Virus record (IMG/VR): IMGVR_UViG_3300013108_000466
Span: 1 to 56,833 of that record
Reading direction: 5' to 3' (one strand)
Source: a virus
Length of the DNA: 56,833 bases
Within the stretch, counting starts at the first letter, position 1. Each line of letters starts with the position of its first letter. The position numbers and the translations under genes are program-made. The notes under the pieces were generated by a model. The model was not told where the DNA came from. It made no database searches and saw only the letters and a program-made list of their open reading frames with translations. Positions 51,376 to 56,833 of the stretch are shown here, piece by piece.

Positions 51376-52182
51376 ATGAAAGTAAGTCACGAAGTACCTC
51401 GCTGTTTATTAACAGCATCCCCTGAATTTAATGACTATGACTACTGTCTGCCTCATTTATTAGATCAGGATGAAGAATATAAACAATATTTTTATGATGC
51501 TAAAAAATCAGGACGATATATCATTATGGATAATTCGTTACATGAATTAGGAGAAGCATATAAATGGGATAGATTACACCATTGGATTAAAGAATTAGAA
51601 CCAGATGAATTTATAGTACCTGATGTTTGGATGAATTATGCCCAAACACATGCTCAAGCAAAGTATTGGATACAACATAGTTATCCAGAAAATACTACAC
51701 CAGTAGCTGTAGTACAAGGAGAAGATAAAGGTAAAGCATTTCAGTGTTATAGAGCTTTAAAAGAATTAGGTTATAAAAAATTAGCAATATCTTATGGTGC
51801 TGATTGGTATAATGATTTACATCCTCACCCAAATAAGGATTTAGGTAAAGCATTAGGTAGAATAAATTTTGTAAGTAGTTTATATTCTGGAGGATTAATT
51901 GATAAGTATGACAGAATACATTTACTTGGTTGTTGTGTACCACAAGAATTTGGATGGTATAGAGGATACAAGGAAATAGAATCAATTGATACTTCAAACC
52001 CAGTAATGGCTGCTTTAGAAGGAACTTTATATTGGGAAGATGGTTTATCATCAAAACCCAAAGCAAATATGAATGATCATTTTGATATTGATTTTAAAGA
52101 AATTACTTATGAGGATGTTATTCATAATACAACATTATTTAGAGAAATTAATGGAATACCAAAAATAGAAAATTATGGCTAA
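51376..52182 (+). CDS. dpdA: DpdA-like DNA guanine transglycosylase (TGT fold)
   Basis: 268 residues. TGT/DpdA-type features in order: Y-I-I-M-D-N-S-L-H-E-L-G (about 48-59), E-F-I-V-P-D-V-W (about 77-84), V-A-V-V-Q-G (about 109-114), H-L-L-G-C (about 190-194) and I-D-T-S-N-P-V (about 214-220), where TGTs keep their catalytic Asp residues and substrate pocket. The tRNA-TGT zinc motif is absent, as in phage DpdA proteins. It would exchange guanine in phage DNA for a 7-deazaguanine base made by the FolE, QueD, QueE and QueC homologues in this window. The subfamily cannot be set from sequence reading alone. Confidence 0.75.
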   Translation: MKVSHEVPRCLLTASPEFNDYDYCLPHLLDQDEEYKQYFYDAKKSGRYIIMDNSLHELGEAYKWDRLHHWIKELEPDEFIVPDVWMNYAQTHAQAKYWIQHSYPENTTPVAVVQGEDKGKAFQCYRALKELGYKKLAISYGADWYNDLHPHPNKDLGKALGRINFVSSLYSGGLIDKYDRIHLLGCCVPQEFGWYRGYKEIESIDTSNPVMAALEGTLYWEDGLSSKPKANMNDHFDIDFKEITYEDVIHNTTLFREINGIPKIENYG

Positions 52183-52372
52183 ATTAACAAGAACAGTAAA
52201 TTATTGCAACTTCAGATGGGAAGAATATATCTTAACAGAAGAAGAATTAGCAAAATGGAAAACAGGTGATGAAGACCTTCAACAAGAAATTATAGATGAT
52301 GCAGATTGGGACCTGGTAAGAGATAAACCGATTGATGATTACGGTGACGTAGAATTTAAAGAAGAAGATTAA
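52175..52372 (+). CDS. Small acidic hypothetical protein in the modification cluster
   Basis: 65 residues; overlaps the dpdA stop by 8 nt. Glu/Asp-rich C-terminus (DYGDVEFKEED); N-terminus NYCNFRWEEYILTEEELAKW. Strong acidity suggests a protein partner or DNA mimic, but nothing identifies it. Confidence 0.6.
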   Translation: MAKLTRTVNYCNFRWEEYILTEEELAKWKTGDEDLQQEIIDDADWDLVRDKPIDDYGDVEFKEED

Positions 52373-52373
52373 T

Positions 52374-52571
52374 ATGGTAGAAGTAATAAAACATGCATTA
52401 GGATTTTGTGGAGAACATTGGCATCCAAATATTTGGACCCTTCTTACAGGAGGATTTGGATTAGCAGCAATCTATTCGTATACTATATCCTATATAAAAT
52501 GTAGATATAATAAATTTAAAAAAGCGTTTGCCTATACGCTTAATAATACCTGGCAAAAATTTAAATTTTAA
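52374..52571 (+). CDS. Small membrane protein in the modification cluster
   Basis: 65 residues; starts 1 nt after the previous stop. One hydrophobic helix (about 21-41, LLTGGFGLAAIYSYTISYI) then a basic aromatic tail ending WQKFKF. Function unknown. Confidence 0.6.
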   Translation: MVEVIKHALGFCGEHWHPNIWTLLTGGFGLAAIYSYTISYIKCRYNKFKKAFAYTLNNTWQKFKF

Positions 52572-52576
52572 TTAAA

Positions 52577-53371
52577 ATGGCAAAACATTGTGTAGTTTCG
52601 TTAAGTGGTGGAATGGATAGCAGCACCCTATTGTTAAGAGCTATCAGCGAATATGATACTGTAACAGGTATCTCTTTTGATTACGGTCAAAAGCATAGAG
52701 TAGAGCTTCAAAAAGCTCAATCTTTAATTGATTACCTTGCTAGTAAAGGTCATAAAGTAAATTATAGACAAATTAAACTAGATGGTTTAGTAGACTTACT
52801 AGATTCAGCTTTAGTTCAAGGAGGAGATGATGTACCAGAAGGACATTATGAGCAAGACAATATGAAAGAAACAGTTGTTCCTAATAGGAATAAAATGTTT
52901 GCTTCTATTACTCAAGCAGTAGCTTTATCTATTGCTAATAGAACACAAGAACCAACAGATATCGCTTTAGGTATTCATGCTGGTGATCATGCAGTTTACC
53001 CTGACTGTAGACAAGAATTTAGAGATGCAGATGATGCAGCTTTTAGAATCGGTAATTGGGAAGCCGATAGAGTAGGTTACTTTACACCTTATTTAGATAC
53101 AGATAAATTAGGAATTTTACAAGATGGAGAAAAATTGGTTGAAACGTTGGGTATTGACTTTAATGAAGTCTATAAAAGAACGAATACATCATACAAACCC
53201 TATCCTAGTGGAAATTCTGATTATAAGTCTGCTTCTAGTGTTGAGAGGATTGAGGCATTTATTGCTTTGGGTAGAAAAGATCCTGTCACTTATGAGGATG
53301 AAAGTGGAGTGGTTCCTTACGAAGTAGCTGAAGCTCACGTAAAACAAGTATTAGCTGAATATTCAGCTTAA
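52577..53371 (+). CDS. queC: QueC-like ATP-pyrophosphatase without the zinc-cysteine site
   Basis: 264 residues. PP-loop S-G-G-M-D-S-S (about 9-15), D-Y-G-Q-K-H (about 34-39), V-P-N-R-N-K (about 103-108) and G-I-H-A-G-D-H match QueC (7-cyano-7-deazaguanine synthase). The C-terminal zinc site of standard QueC, T-x-S-C-Y ... C-G-x-C-x-x-C-x-x-R, aligns with T-N-T-S205-Y ... D215-Y-K-S218-A-S-S221-V-E-R, so all four Cys are replaced. The overall spacing is kept, so the fold is probably intact. It may make preQ0 without zinc, or stop at the amide, or act on another carboxylate. A tRNA-Ala follows 7 nt later. Confidence 0.8.
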   Translation: MAKHCVVSLSGGMDSSTLLLRAISEYDTVTGISFDYGQKHRVELQKAQSLIDYLASKGHKVNYRQIKLDGLVDLLDSALVQGGDDVPEGHYEQDNMKETVVPNRNKMFASITQAVALSIANRTQEPTDIALGIHAGDHAVYPDCRQEFRDADDAAFRIGNWEADRVGYFTPYLDTDKLGILQDGEKLVETLGIDFNEVYKRTNTSYKPYPSGNSDYKSASSVERIEAFIALGRKDPVTYEDESGVVPYEVAEAHVKQVLAEYSA

Positions 53372-53378
53372 TACAGGA

Positions 53379-53452
53379 GGGGGATTAGCTCAGCTGGCTA
53401 GAGCACTTGATTTGCATTCAAGAGGTCATCGGTTCGACTCCGATATCCTCCA
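53379..53452 (+). tRNA. tRNA-Ala (anticodon TGC)
   Basis: 74 nt. Acceptor GGGGGAT/ATCCTCC includes the G3-U70 pair that specifies alanine. The anticodon loop is TTTGCAT with stem CTTGA/TCAAG; T-arm ATCGG-TTCGACT-CCGAT; discriminator A. CCA is not fully encoded. All canonical arms are present. Confidence 0.95.
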
Positions 53453-53473
53453 CAAATTTTTAAACTAGAAATT

Positions 53474-53953
53474 ATGAGTAAATTAAAAGAGAAGTTTGGT
53501 AAGTACTTTCAATTCAAAAATACCATTAATGGAACAGATTATTTCCTAAGAGGATTAGCAATGTTACTATTTATTATTCCAATTGGAATCCTTATTGGAG
53601 TTGGAATAGGAATAATGGCAGCAGGTGGAAATGGGCTTTTAGCTGGTATTCTTGTTTTATTAGGAGCGTTATTAGTTATACCAATGATGTGGTTTTCACT
53701 AGCAACAACTTATAAAAGAATCAATTCATTCTTTCCTAAGAAAGCAACATTACTAACAGTACTAACATTTTTATTCTCGTTTGTTCTTGAAGGAGTTAAT
53801 CCTAATAGTACAAATGGTTTAGATTTTGAAAATCCATCACCAATGGTTAGTCCTTTAGAAAGTCCTATCTACATAGTACTTTTATTGGTATCATTAGTAT
53901 GGAGTTTCTATTTACTATTTGGTAATTCAAAAGTTAAGAAACATATAGGATAG
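53474..53953 (+). CDS. Polytopic membrane protein (DUF805-like)
   Basis: 159 residues with about four hydrophobic segments (about 29-50, 53-75, 93-107, 129-147). 'FQFKNTINGTDYFLRGLAMLL' and 'MMWFSLATTYKRINSFFP' resemble DUF805-family inner-membrane proteins. It sits between two tRNA genes. Function unknown. Confidence 0.65.
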   Translation: MSKLKEKFGKYFQFKNTINGTDYFLRGLAMLLFIIPIGILIGVGIGIMAAGGNGLLAGILVLLGALLVIPMMWFSLATTYKRINSFFPKKATLLTVLTFLFSFVLEGVNPNSTNGLDFENPSPMVSPLESPIYIVLLLVSLVWSFYLLFGNSKVKKHIG

Positions 53954-53959
53954 TACAAA

Positions 53960-54032
53960 TGGCTCGTGGTGTAACTGGCAACACGTCTGGTTTTGGTCCA
54001 GAAGAGTCTAGGTTCGATCCCTAGCGAGCCAA
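53960..54032 (+). tRNA. tRNA-Gln (anticodon TTG)
   Basis: 73 nt. Acceptor TGGCTCG/CGAGCCA with T1-A72, D-arm GTGT/ACAC, anticodon loop TTTTGGT on stem TCTGG/CCAGA, T-arm CTAGG-TTCGATC-CCTAG, discriminator A. Canonical cloverleaf. Confidence 0.95.
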
Positions 54033-54043
54033 CGTAAAAAATA

Positions 54044-54185
54044 TGCCCAGTAGAGCAGTAGGTAGCTCGCTTTGGCTTAACTCGACGCGAAGTTGAACTT
54101 TAACGTGAAGGGTAACTTGTAATACAATCGATCGTGAAAAGCAAAGAGGTCAAAGAGGTCACAGGTTCGAGTCCTGTCTGGGTCA
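54044..54185 (+). tRNA. tRNA-like gene with a ~69-nt insertion in the anticodon arm
   Basis: Acceptor halves TGCCCAG (54044-54050) and CTGGGTC (54178-54184), D-arm GAGC-AGTAGGTA-GCTC with GG and A11-U24, and T-arm ACAGG-TTCGAGT-CCTGT are all intact. Pair 1-72 is T-C (mismatch), which together with A11-U24 recalls initiator tRNA. The anticodon stem CTTTG (54070-54074) can pair with either of two tandem copies of CAAAGAGGT (54142-54159), and 76 nt separate the stem halves instead of 7. No conventional anticodon can be read. It may be an intron-containing tRNA of unknown type, a regulatory tRNA-like RNA or a decayed gene. Confidence 0.6.
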
Positions 54186-54190
54186 ACAAA

Positions 54191-54276
54191 GTAGTAGTTC
54201 CTGAAAGTCTGTAAAAAGACGAATGAGAGAATAAAAATAGTCCTATGACTTCCCTTTCAGGTCTCTCCGCTACTAC
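54191..54276 (+). ncRNA. Structured RNA with nested stems and a pseudoknot
   Basis: P1 GTAGTAG (54191-54197) with CTACTAC (54270-54276), 7 bp. P2 CCTGAAAG (54200-54207) with CTTTCAGG (54254-54261), 8 bp. Inside P2: P3 TCT/AGA (54208-54210 with 54217-54219) and P4 AGTC/GACT (54239-54242 with 54247-54250). GAGAGA in the P2 loop (54225-54230) can pair with TCTCTC (54262-54267), exactly the strand between P2 and P1, forming a 6-bp pseudoknot. It lies 5 nt after the tRNA-like gene and 16 nt before an ATG. I cannot assign it to a known class. Confidence 0.65.
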
Positions 54277-54292
54277 CTATTTAAATATTATT

Positions 54293-54496
54293 ATGAGAAA
54301 ATTTTTAGAAAATAAATACACAAAGTTAATATTTAGTATAGCAATTATGGGCTCTGCTATTCCTTCTATTTACAAAGACTTTACTTATGGTCATAGTGGT
54401 GAATGGACACATTATGGAATGATGTTAGTTGGAGTTTTATATTTTATTGAATCATTACTTTGGACATTAGACTTATGGCAACAAAAAAACAATTAA
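54293..54496 (+). CDS. Small two-TM membrane protein
   Basis: 67 residues from ATG 54293; the upstream in-frame ATG 54245 would lie inside the structured RNA. Two hydrophobic segments (about 11-27 and 42-60). It directly follows the pseudoknotted RNA and overlaps the CorA-like gene by 22 nt. Function unknown; it could be controlled by that RNA. Confidence 0.6.
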   Translation: MRKFLENKYTKLIFSIAIMGSAIPSIYKDFTYGHSGEWTHYGMMLVGVLYFIESLLWTLDLWQQKNN

Positions 54497-54858
54497 AAAG
54501 AGCATTAGAATATTACGAAGTTGTAATTTTTGAAAATAAAGATTATGATACTGATGATTTCTATAATTTAAAAAGAGAATTATTAAGAGGAGAACATTTA
54601 GATTTAATTCAAATATTTGAAGTGCTAGAAGACATTATTGAAAAAAGACATAATGATCTAATGAATCGTAGATTAAATTTATTAACAATATGGTCTACAA
54701 TATTCTTACCACTATCTTTTTATACTGGACTTTGGGGAATGAATTTTGATGATGTTCCTTTAATATCAGATGATCATGGATTTTGGATATTTGCAGTTTT
54801 AACTGTAGGTACAATAGTAGGAATGTGGTATTATTTTAAAAAGAATAAATGGATTTAG
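54475..54858 (+). CDS. CorA-like mini magnesium-channel protein
   Basis: 127 residues from ATG 54475. The long helix (about 30-62) leads into TM1, followed by Y-T-G-L-W-G-M-N-F, the G-M-N selectivity motif of CorA Mg2+ channels, a short acidic loop and TM2 (about 97-118) with a Lys-rich end. The large N-terminal cytoplasmic sensor domain of CorA (over 200 residues) is almost absent. It may be an unregulated or modified ion channel in the inner membrane. Confidence 0.7.
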   Translation: MATKKQLKRALEYYEVVIFENKDYDTDDFYNLKRELLRGEHLDLIQIFEVLEDIIEKRHNDLMNRRLNLLTIWSTIFLPLSFYTGLWGMNFDDVPLISDDHGFWIFAVLTVGTIVGMWYYFKKNKWI

Positions 54859-54887
54859 TTGGATTAGCTAATTCCATTTCGTATATT
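54859..54887 (+). promoter_or_regulatory. Bacteroidota-type promoter (TTGGA-N18-CG-TATATT)
   Basis: TTG 54859-54861, TATATT 54882-54887, spacing 20 nt. An imperfect inverted repeat (TGGATTAG/CTAATTCCA) covers the -33 end and spacer. It drives the thioredoxin-queD-queE-folE operon. Confidence 0.75.
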
Positions 54888-54909
54888 AACGTTAAACAAT
54901 AAAAATCAA

Positions 54910-55158
54910 ATGGCAAAAATTATTTATTTTACAGCTCCGTGGTGTGGTCCTTGTAAAGCATTAGGCCCAGTAATGGAAAAATTAAGTCATTCAATTCCTA
55001 TTCATAAAGTGAATATTGATAATGACACAAATAAGGCAACTCATTATTCTGTTAGAAGTGTTCCTACTCTAATTAAAGTAGATGAACAAAATAATGAAAT
55101 AAAGAGAACAGTAGGTAATCAATCAGAACAAGATATATTAAATTGGTATAATGGGTAA
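54910..55158 (+). CDS. Thioredoxin
   Basis: 82 residues, a short thioredoxin. Active site A-P-W11-C12-G-P-C15 and cis-Pro motif R-S-V-P-T-L are intact. It could reduce the class I ribonucleotide reductase encoded at 42484-45186 or keep biosynthetic enzymes reduced. It overlaps the QueD-like gene by 8 nt. Confidence 0.88.
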   Translation: MAKIIYFTAPWCGPCKALGPVMEKLSHSIPIHKVNIDNDTNKATHYSVRSVPTLIKVDEQNNEIKRTVGNQSEQDILNWYNG

Positions 55159-55615
55159 ATTTCAATCAAGTAAAGTATTTGACGGATTTAGTACAGTGTT
55201 CCGTCAGTGGAAAGCAACGACAACACACTGTAGATTTGTACATGGTTATGGAATATCTTTTAAAGTATATTTTGAAGGAGAATTAGATGAAAGAAATTGG
55301 GTGTGGGATTTTGGTGGTATGAAAAGAGCAAAAACTAAAATCGATGGTAAATCACCTAAAGAATGGATGGATTATATGTTTGACCACACTTTAGTAGTGG
55401 CAGAAGATGATCCTGAATTATTAGCATTTCAACAAATGGATAAAGCGGGTGTAGCTCAAGTAAGAGTAATTCCAGCTACTGGCGCAGAGAAATTTGCTGA
55501 ATATATTTATAACAAGCTTAACGAGTTCGTTGATACTGAAACTGAAGGTAGAGTTAGAGTTACCAAAGTTAAGTTCATGGAACATGGTAAAAACGCAGCT
55601 TGTTACGTAGAATAA
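55151..55615 (+). CDS. queD: QueD-like 6-carboxytetrahydropterin synthase family protein
   Basis: 154 residues. Family features: H26-C27-R-F-V-H31-G-Y33 (catalytic Cys and zinc region), V-W-D-F-G-G-M-K (about 66-73, the DF...K motif), F-D-H-T-L-V-V (about 93-99) and A-E-K-F-A-E-Y-I (Glu). The usual H-G-H zinc pair is H-G-Y here, and the first His ligand is not at its standard spacing (only H26, adjacent to the Cys). It likely acts after FolE in the 7-deazaguanine pathway; altered chemistry is possible. Confidence 0.75.
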   Translation: MGKFQSSKVFDGFSTVFRQWKATTTHCRFVHGYGISFKVYFEGELDERNWVWDFGGMKRAKTKIDGKSPKEWMDYMFDHTLVVAEDDPELLAFQQMDKAGVAQVRVIPATGAEKFAEYIYNKLNEFVDTETEGRVRVTKVKFMEHGKNAACYVE

Positions 55616-55657
55616 GTTATAACAGTGAATGAAAAACCACTTTAAAAAATTAACAAT

Positions 55658-56443
55658 ATGCACAAACAATTGAAACGTATCGAGGATTACGATAAAAACC
55701 TCCCCATTGTAGAAATTTACACTGCAGTACAATCAGAAGGCTCAAGAGCAGGATACCCAACAGTAGTTATTAGAACAACAGGATGCACCCACAGATGCTA
55801 TTTTGGCGAAGGTGGATGGTGTGACAGTTGGTATACAAGTATCCACCCAGAAAAAGGTCATTTTAACTTTAAAGACATTATTGCCATGTATGAGAAAAAC
55901 CCTCATATAAAGGAAATGATGTTGACTGGAGGTTCACCTACTATGCATGCTGCTTTAGTAAATGAATTAACTCACTTCGCACATGAAAACGATATATTCA
56001 TTACTATTGAAACTGAAGGATCACATTTCCTTCCTACTGATTATCCTATTAATCTCCTGTCAATTTCTCCTAAGTTTAGTAATAGTGTCCCCGTTGTTGG
56101 TACTCTTACTCCTCAAGGAAAAGTTACAGACGAAAAAATGGTAAAACAACATAATAAGTTAAGACTTAATTATGATGCAATTAAACAATCAATAGCTTAT
56201 CATTCTGACTTTCATATTAAACCAGTATGGGATGGTAAAGATCAAAAAGCATTAGCTGAAATTATGGATTGTCTAGCTCAATTAGAAGTTAAACCTGAAA
56301 AAGTATGGTTTATGCCAGCAGGTGATTCTAGAGAAGCGTTATTTAAATCTTATCCTGTATTATTTGATTGGGTAAGAGATAATGGTTATAGAATGACTTG
56401 GAGACCACATATTATTGCTTTTGAAGATAAACGAGAAGTATAG
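55658..56443 (+). CDS. queE: QueE-like radical SAM 7-carboxy-7-deazaguanine synthase
   Basis: 261 residues. The N-terminal substrate strand I-Y-T-A-V-Q-S-E-G matches QueE. The Fe-S Cys motif is C43-x3-C47-x7-C55 rather than Cx3Cx2C, a five-residue expansion; variant spacings are known in QueE. The SAM motif is T-G-G-S-P (usually T-G-G-E-P). The C-terminal 'KPEKVWFMPAG' and 'WRPHIIAF' fit QueE. It makes 7-carboxy-7-deazaguanine for the QueC-like step. The stop overlaps a GTG-started small ORF by 1 nt. Confidence 0.85.
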   Translation: MHKQLKRIEDYDKNLPIVEIYTAVQSEGSRAGYPTVVIRTTGCTHRCYFGEGGWCDSWYTSIHPEKGHFNFKDIIAMYEKNPHIKEMMLTGGSPTMHAALVNELTHFAHENDIFITIETEGSHFLPTDYPINLLSISPKFSNSVPVVGTLTPQGKVTDEKMVKQHNKLRLNYDAIKQSIAYHSDFHIKPVWDGKDQKALAEIMDCLAQLEVKPEKVWFMPAGDSREALFKSYPVLFDWVRDNGYRMTWRPHIIAFEDKREV

Positions 56444-56580
56444 TGGATAAGCAAGAAGCTCTTCGTATATTAGAAGATATCAAAGAAAATGTACACGTTT
56501 GTTGTGCCATAACAATGGAACCAGATGAAGTACTAGTATTAATAGATAAATTAGAAAGTTATATAAATGAACAATCGTAG
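56443..56580 (+). CDS. Small ORF between queE and folE
   Basis: GTG at 56443 shares one base with the queE stop; 45 residues to TAG 56578-56580, overlapping the folE ATG by 14 nt. The product starts VDKQEALRILEDIKENV and has a Cys-Cys pair and a helical acidic second half (EPDEVLVLIDKLES). Tight packing supports translation, but the GTG start and lack of a known family keep confidence modest. Confidence 0.5.
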   Translation: MDKQEALRILEDIKENVHVCCAITMEPDEVLVLIDKLESYINEQS

Positions 56581-56833
56581 AAAAAACCACAAAGATTTAG
56601 AGGTAGTACAAGAGGGATTCGCAAATGGAGTTGCACCCGGGTTTCCTCTAAACGATAAAGAAAAACAAAAAATGATAAATAAGGCTACTAAAGCCTATGC
56701 TCGATTTTTAGAAGCATTAAAATGTGATTGGCAGAATGATCCCAACTCAGCTGATACTCCTATGAGAGTAGCTAAAGCATATGTAAATGATTTATGGGCT
56801 GGTAGATACACACAGATGTCTCCAATTACATCA
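56567..56833 (+). CDS. folE: GTP cyclohydrolase I, 3'-partial
   Basis: 89 codons from ATG 56567 to the window end, still open. D-P-N-S-A-D-T-P-M-R-V-A-K-A-Y-V (about 61-76) is the conserved N-terminal FolE motif, followed by D-L-W-A-G-R-Y. FolE converts GTP to dihydroneopterin triphosphate, the first step of both folate and 7-deazaguanine synthesis. With QueD, QueE and QueC homologues upstream it completes the modification pathway. The catalytic zinc residues lie beyond the window. Confidence 0.85.
   Translation, partial: MNNRRKNHKDLEVVQEGFANGVAPGFPLNDKEKQKMINKATKAYARFLEALKCDWQNDPNSADTPMRVAKAYVNDLWAGRYTQMSPITS

Noticed and set aside
54044-54185. Group I intron in the interrupted tRNA
   Set aside because: The insertion is about 69 nt; group I introns need roughly 200 nt or more and conserved core segments that I cannot find.
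54191-54276. Known preQ1 riboswitch class
   Set aside because: I could not match the short preQ1-I hairpin or the preQ1-II/III consensus; the queuosine-gene context alone is not evidence.
54044-54280. tmRNA
   Set aside because: A full D-stem is present, there is no tag reading frame or resume codon context, and the element is too short.
56443-56471. Class-A promoter inside the small ORF before folE
   Set aside because: It also has GTG instead of TTG at the -33 position and lies in coding sequence; kept as a weak possibility only.
1-56833. CRISPR arrays, insertion sequences, integrase or lysogeny genes
   Set aside because: No regular spaced repeats, transposase or integrase motifs were seen; the gene set is that of a lytic phage.

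Overview
The window is part of the genome of a T4-like contractile-tailed phage (myovirus). It is AT-rich, every supported gene is on the + strand, and the genes are tightly packed with many ATGA, TAATG and TTGA overlaps. The host is probably a Bacteroidota bacterium, most likely a marine or aquatic flavobacterium. Three things point that way: four predicted signal peptides place Gln at or next to the expected cleavage point (for example ...ATA-Q and ...ASA-Q); most start codons lack a Shine-Dalgarno sequence and follow A/T-rich leaders; and seven promoters have a TTG -33 element exactly 20 nt from a TATATT -7 element, the layout of the Bacteroidota primary sigma factor. Host and phage names are inference.

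Layout. (1) 1-3761: candidate internal-head proteins whose N-termini end in gp21-type cleavage sites. (2) 3963-5483: three paralogous virion surface proteins. (3) 5607-8131: metabolic genes (FAD oxidoreductase, cytidylyltransferase-like protein, P-loop kinase). (4) 8159-36299: virion and packaging block in T4-like order: internal protein, overlapping spanin-like pair, terminase, portal, core proteins, protease, scaffold, major capsid protein, neck, sheath, tube, tail chaperone with a probable frameshift, tape measure, baseplate, and a hub protein carrying an M15-type peptidase. (5) 36336-45186: replication and nucleotide genes (small family-A polymerase, gp32-like SSB, UvsX, 5'-nuclease, DnaB-type helicase, NrdB, NrdA). 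(6) 45241-50691: twelve consecutive membrane, secreted, outer-membrane or lysis-type genes. (7) 50693-56833: a 7-deazaguanine DNA-modification set (DpdA-like transglycosylase, QueC-, QueD- and QueE-like proteins, FolE) interleaved with tRNA-Ala, tRNA-Gln, an interrupted tRNA-like gene, a pseudoknotted RNA, a mini-CorA and a thioredoxin.

Two promoter families appear to split the genome by time. TTGGA-N18-CG-TATATT precedes metabolic, replication and envelope/modification genes, whereas ATATTTATAATAAAA lies just upstream of structural genes and is the likely late promoter. Six hairpin terminators separate blocks, and two of them share bases with the next promoter.

The observations most worth checking are: a modification pathway in which the QueC homologue has lost all four zinc cysteines and QueD and QueE have altered active-site motifs; a major capsid gene interrupted by an in-frame TAA 22 codons before its apparent natural end; a +1/-2 frameshift at a T7 run in the tail chaperone upstream of the tape measure; a pseudoknotted RNA and an interrupted tRNA next to the tRNA genes; a set of proteins probably targeted into the capsid; and the uninterrupted envelope-gene island.
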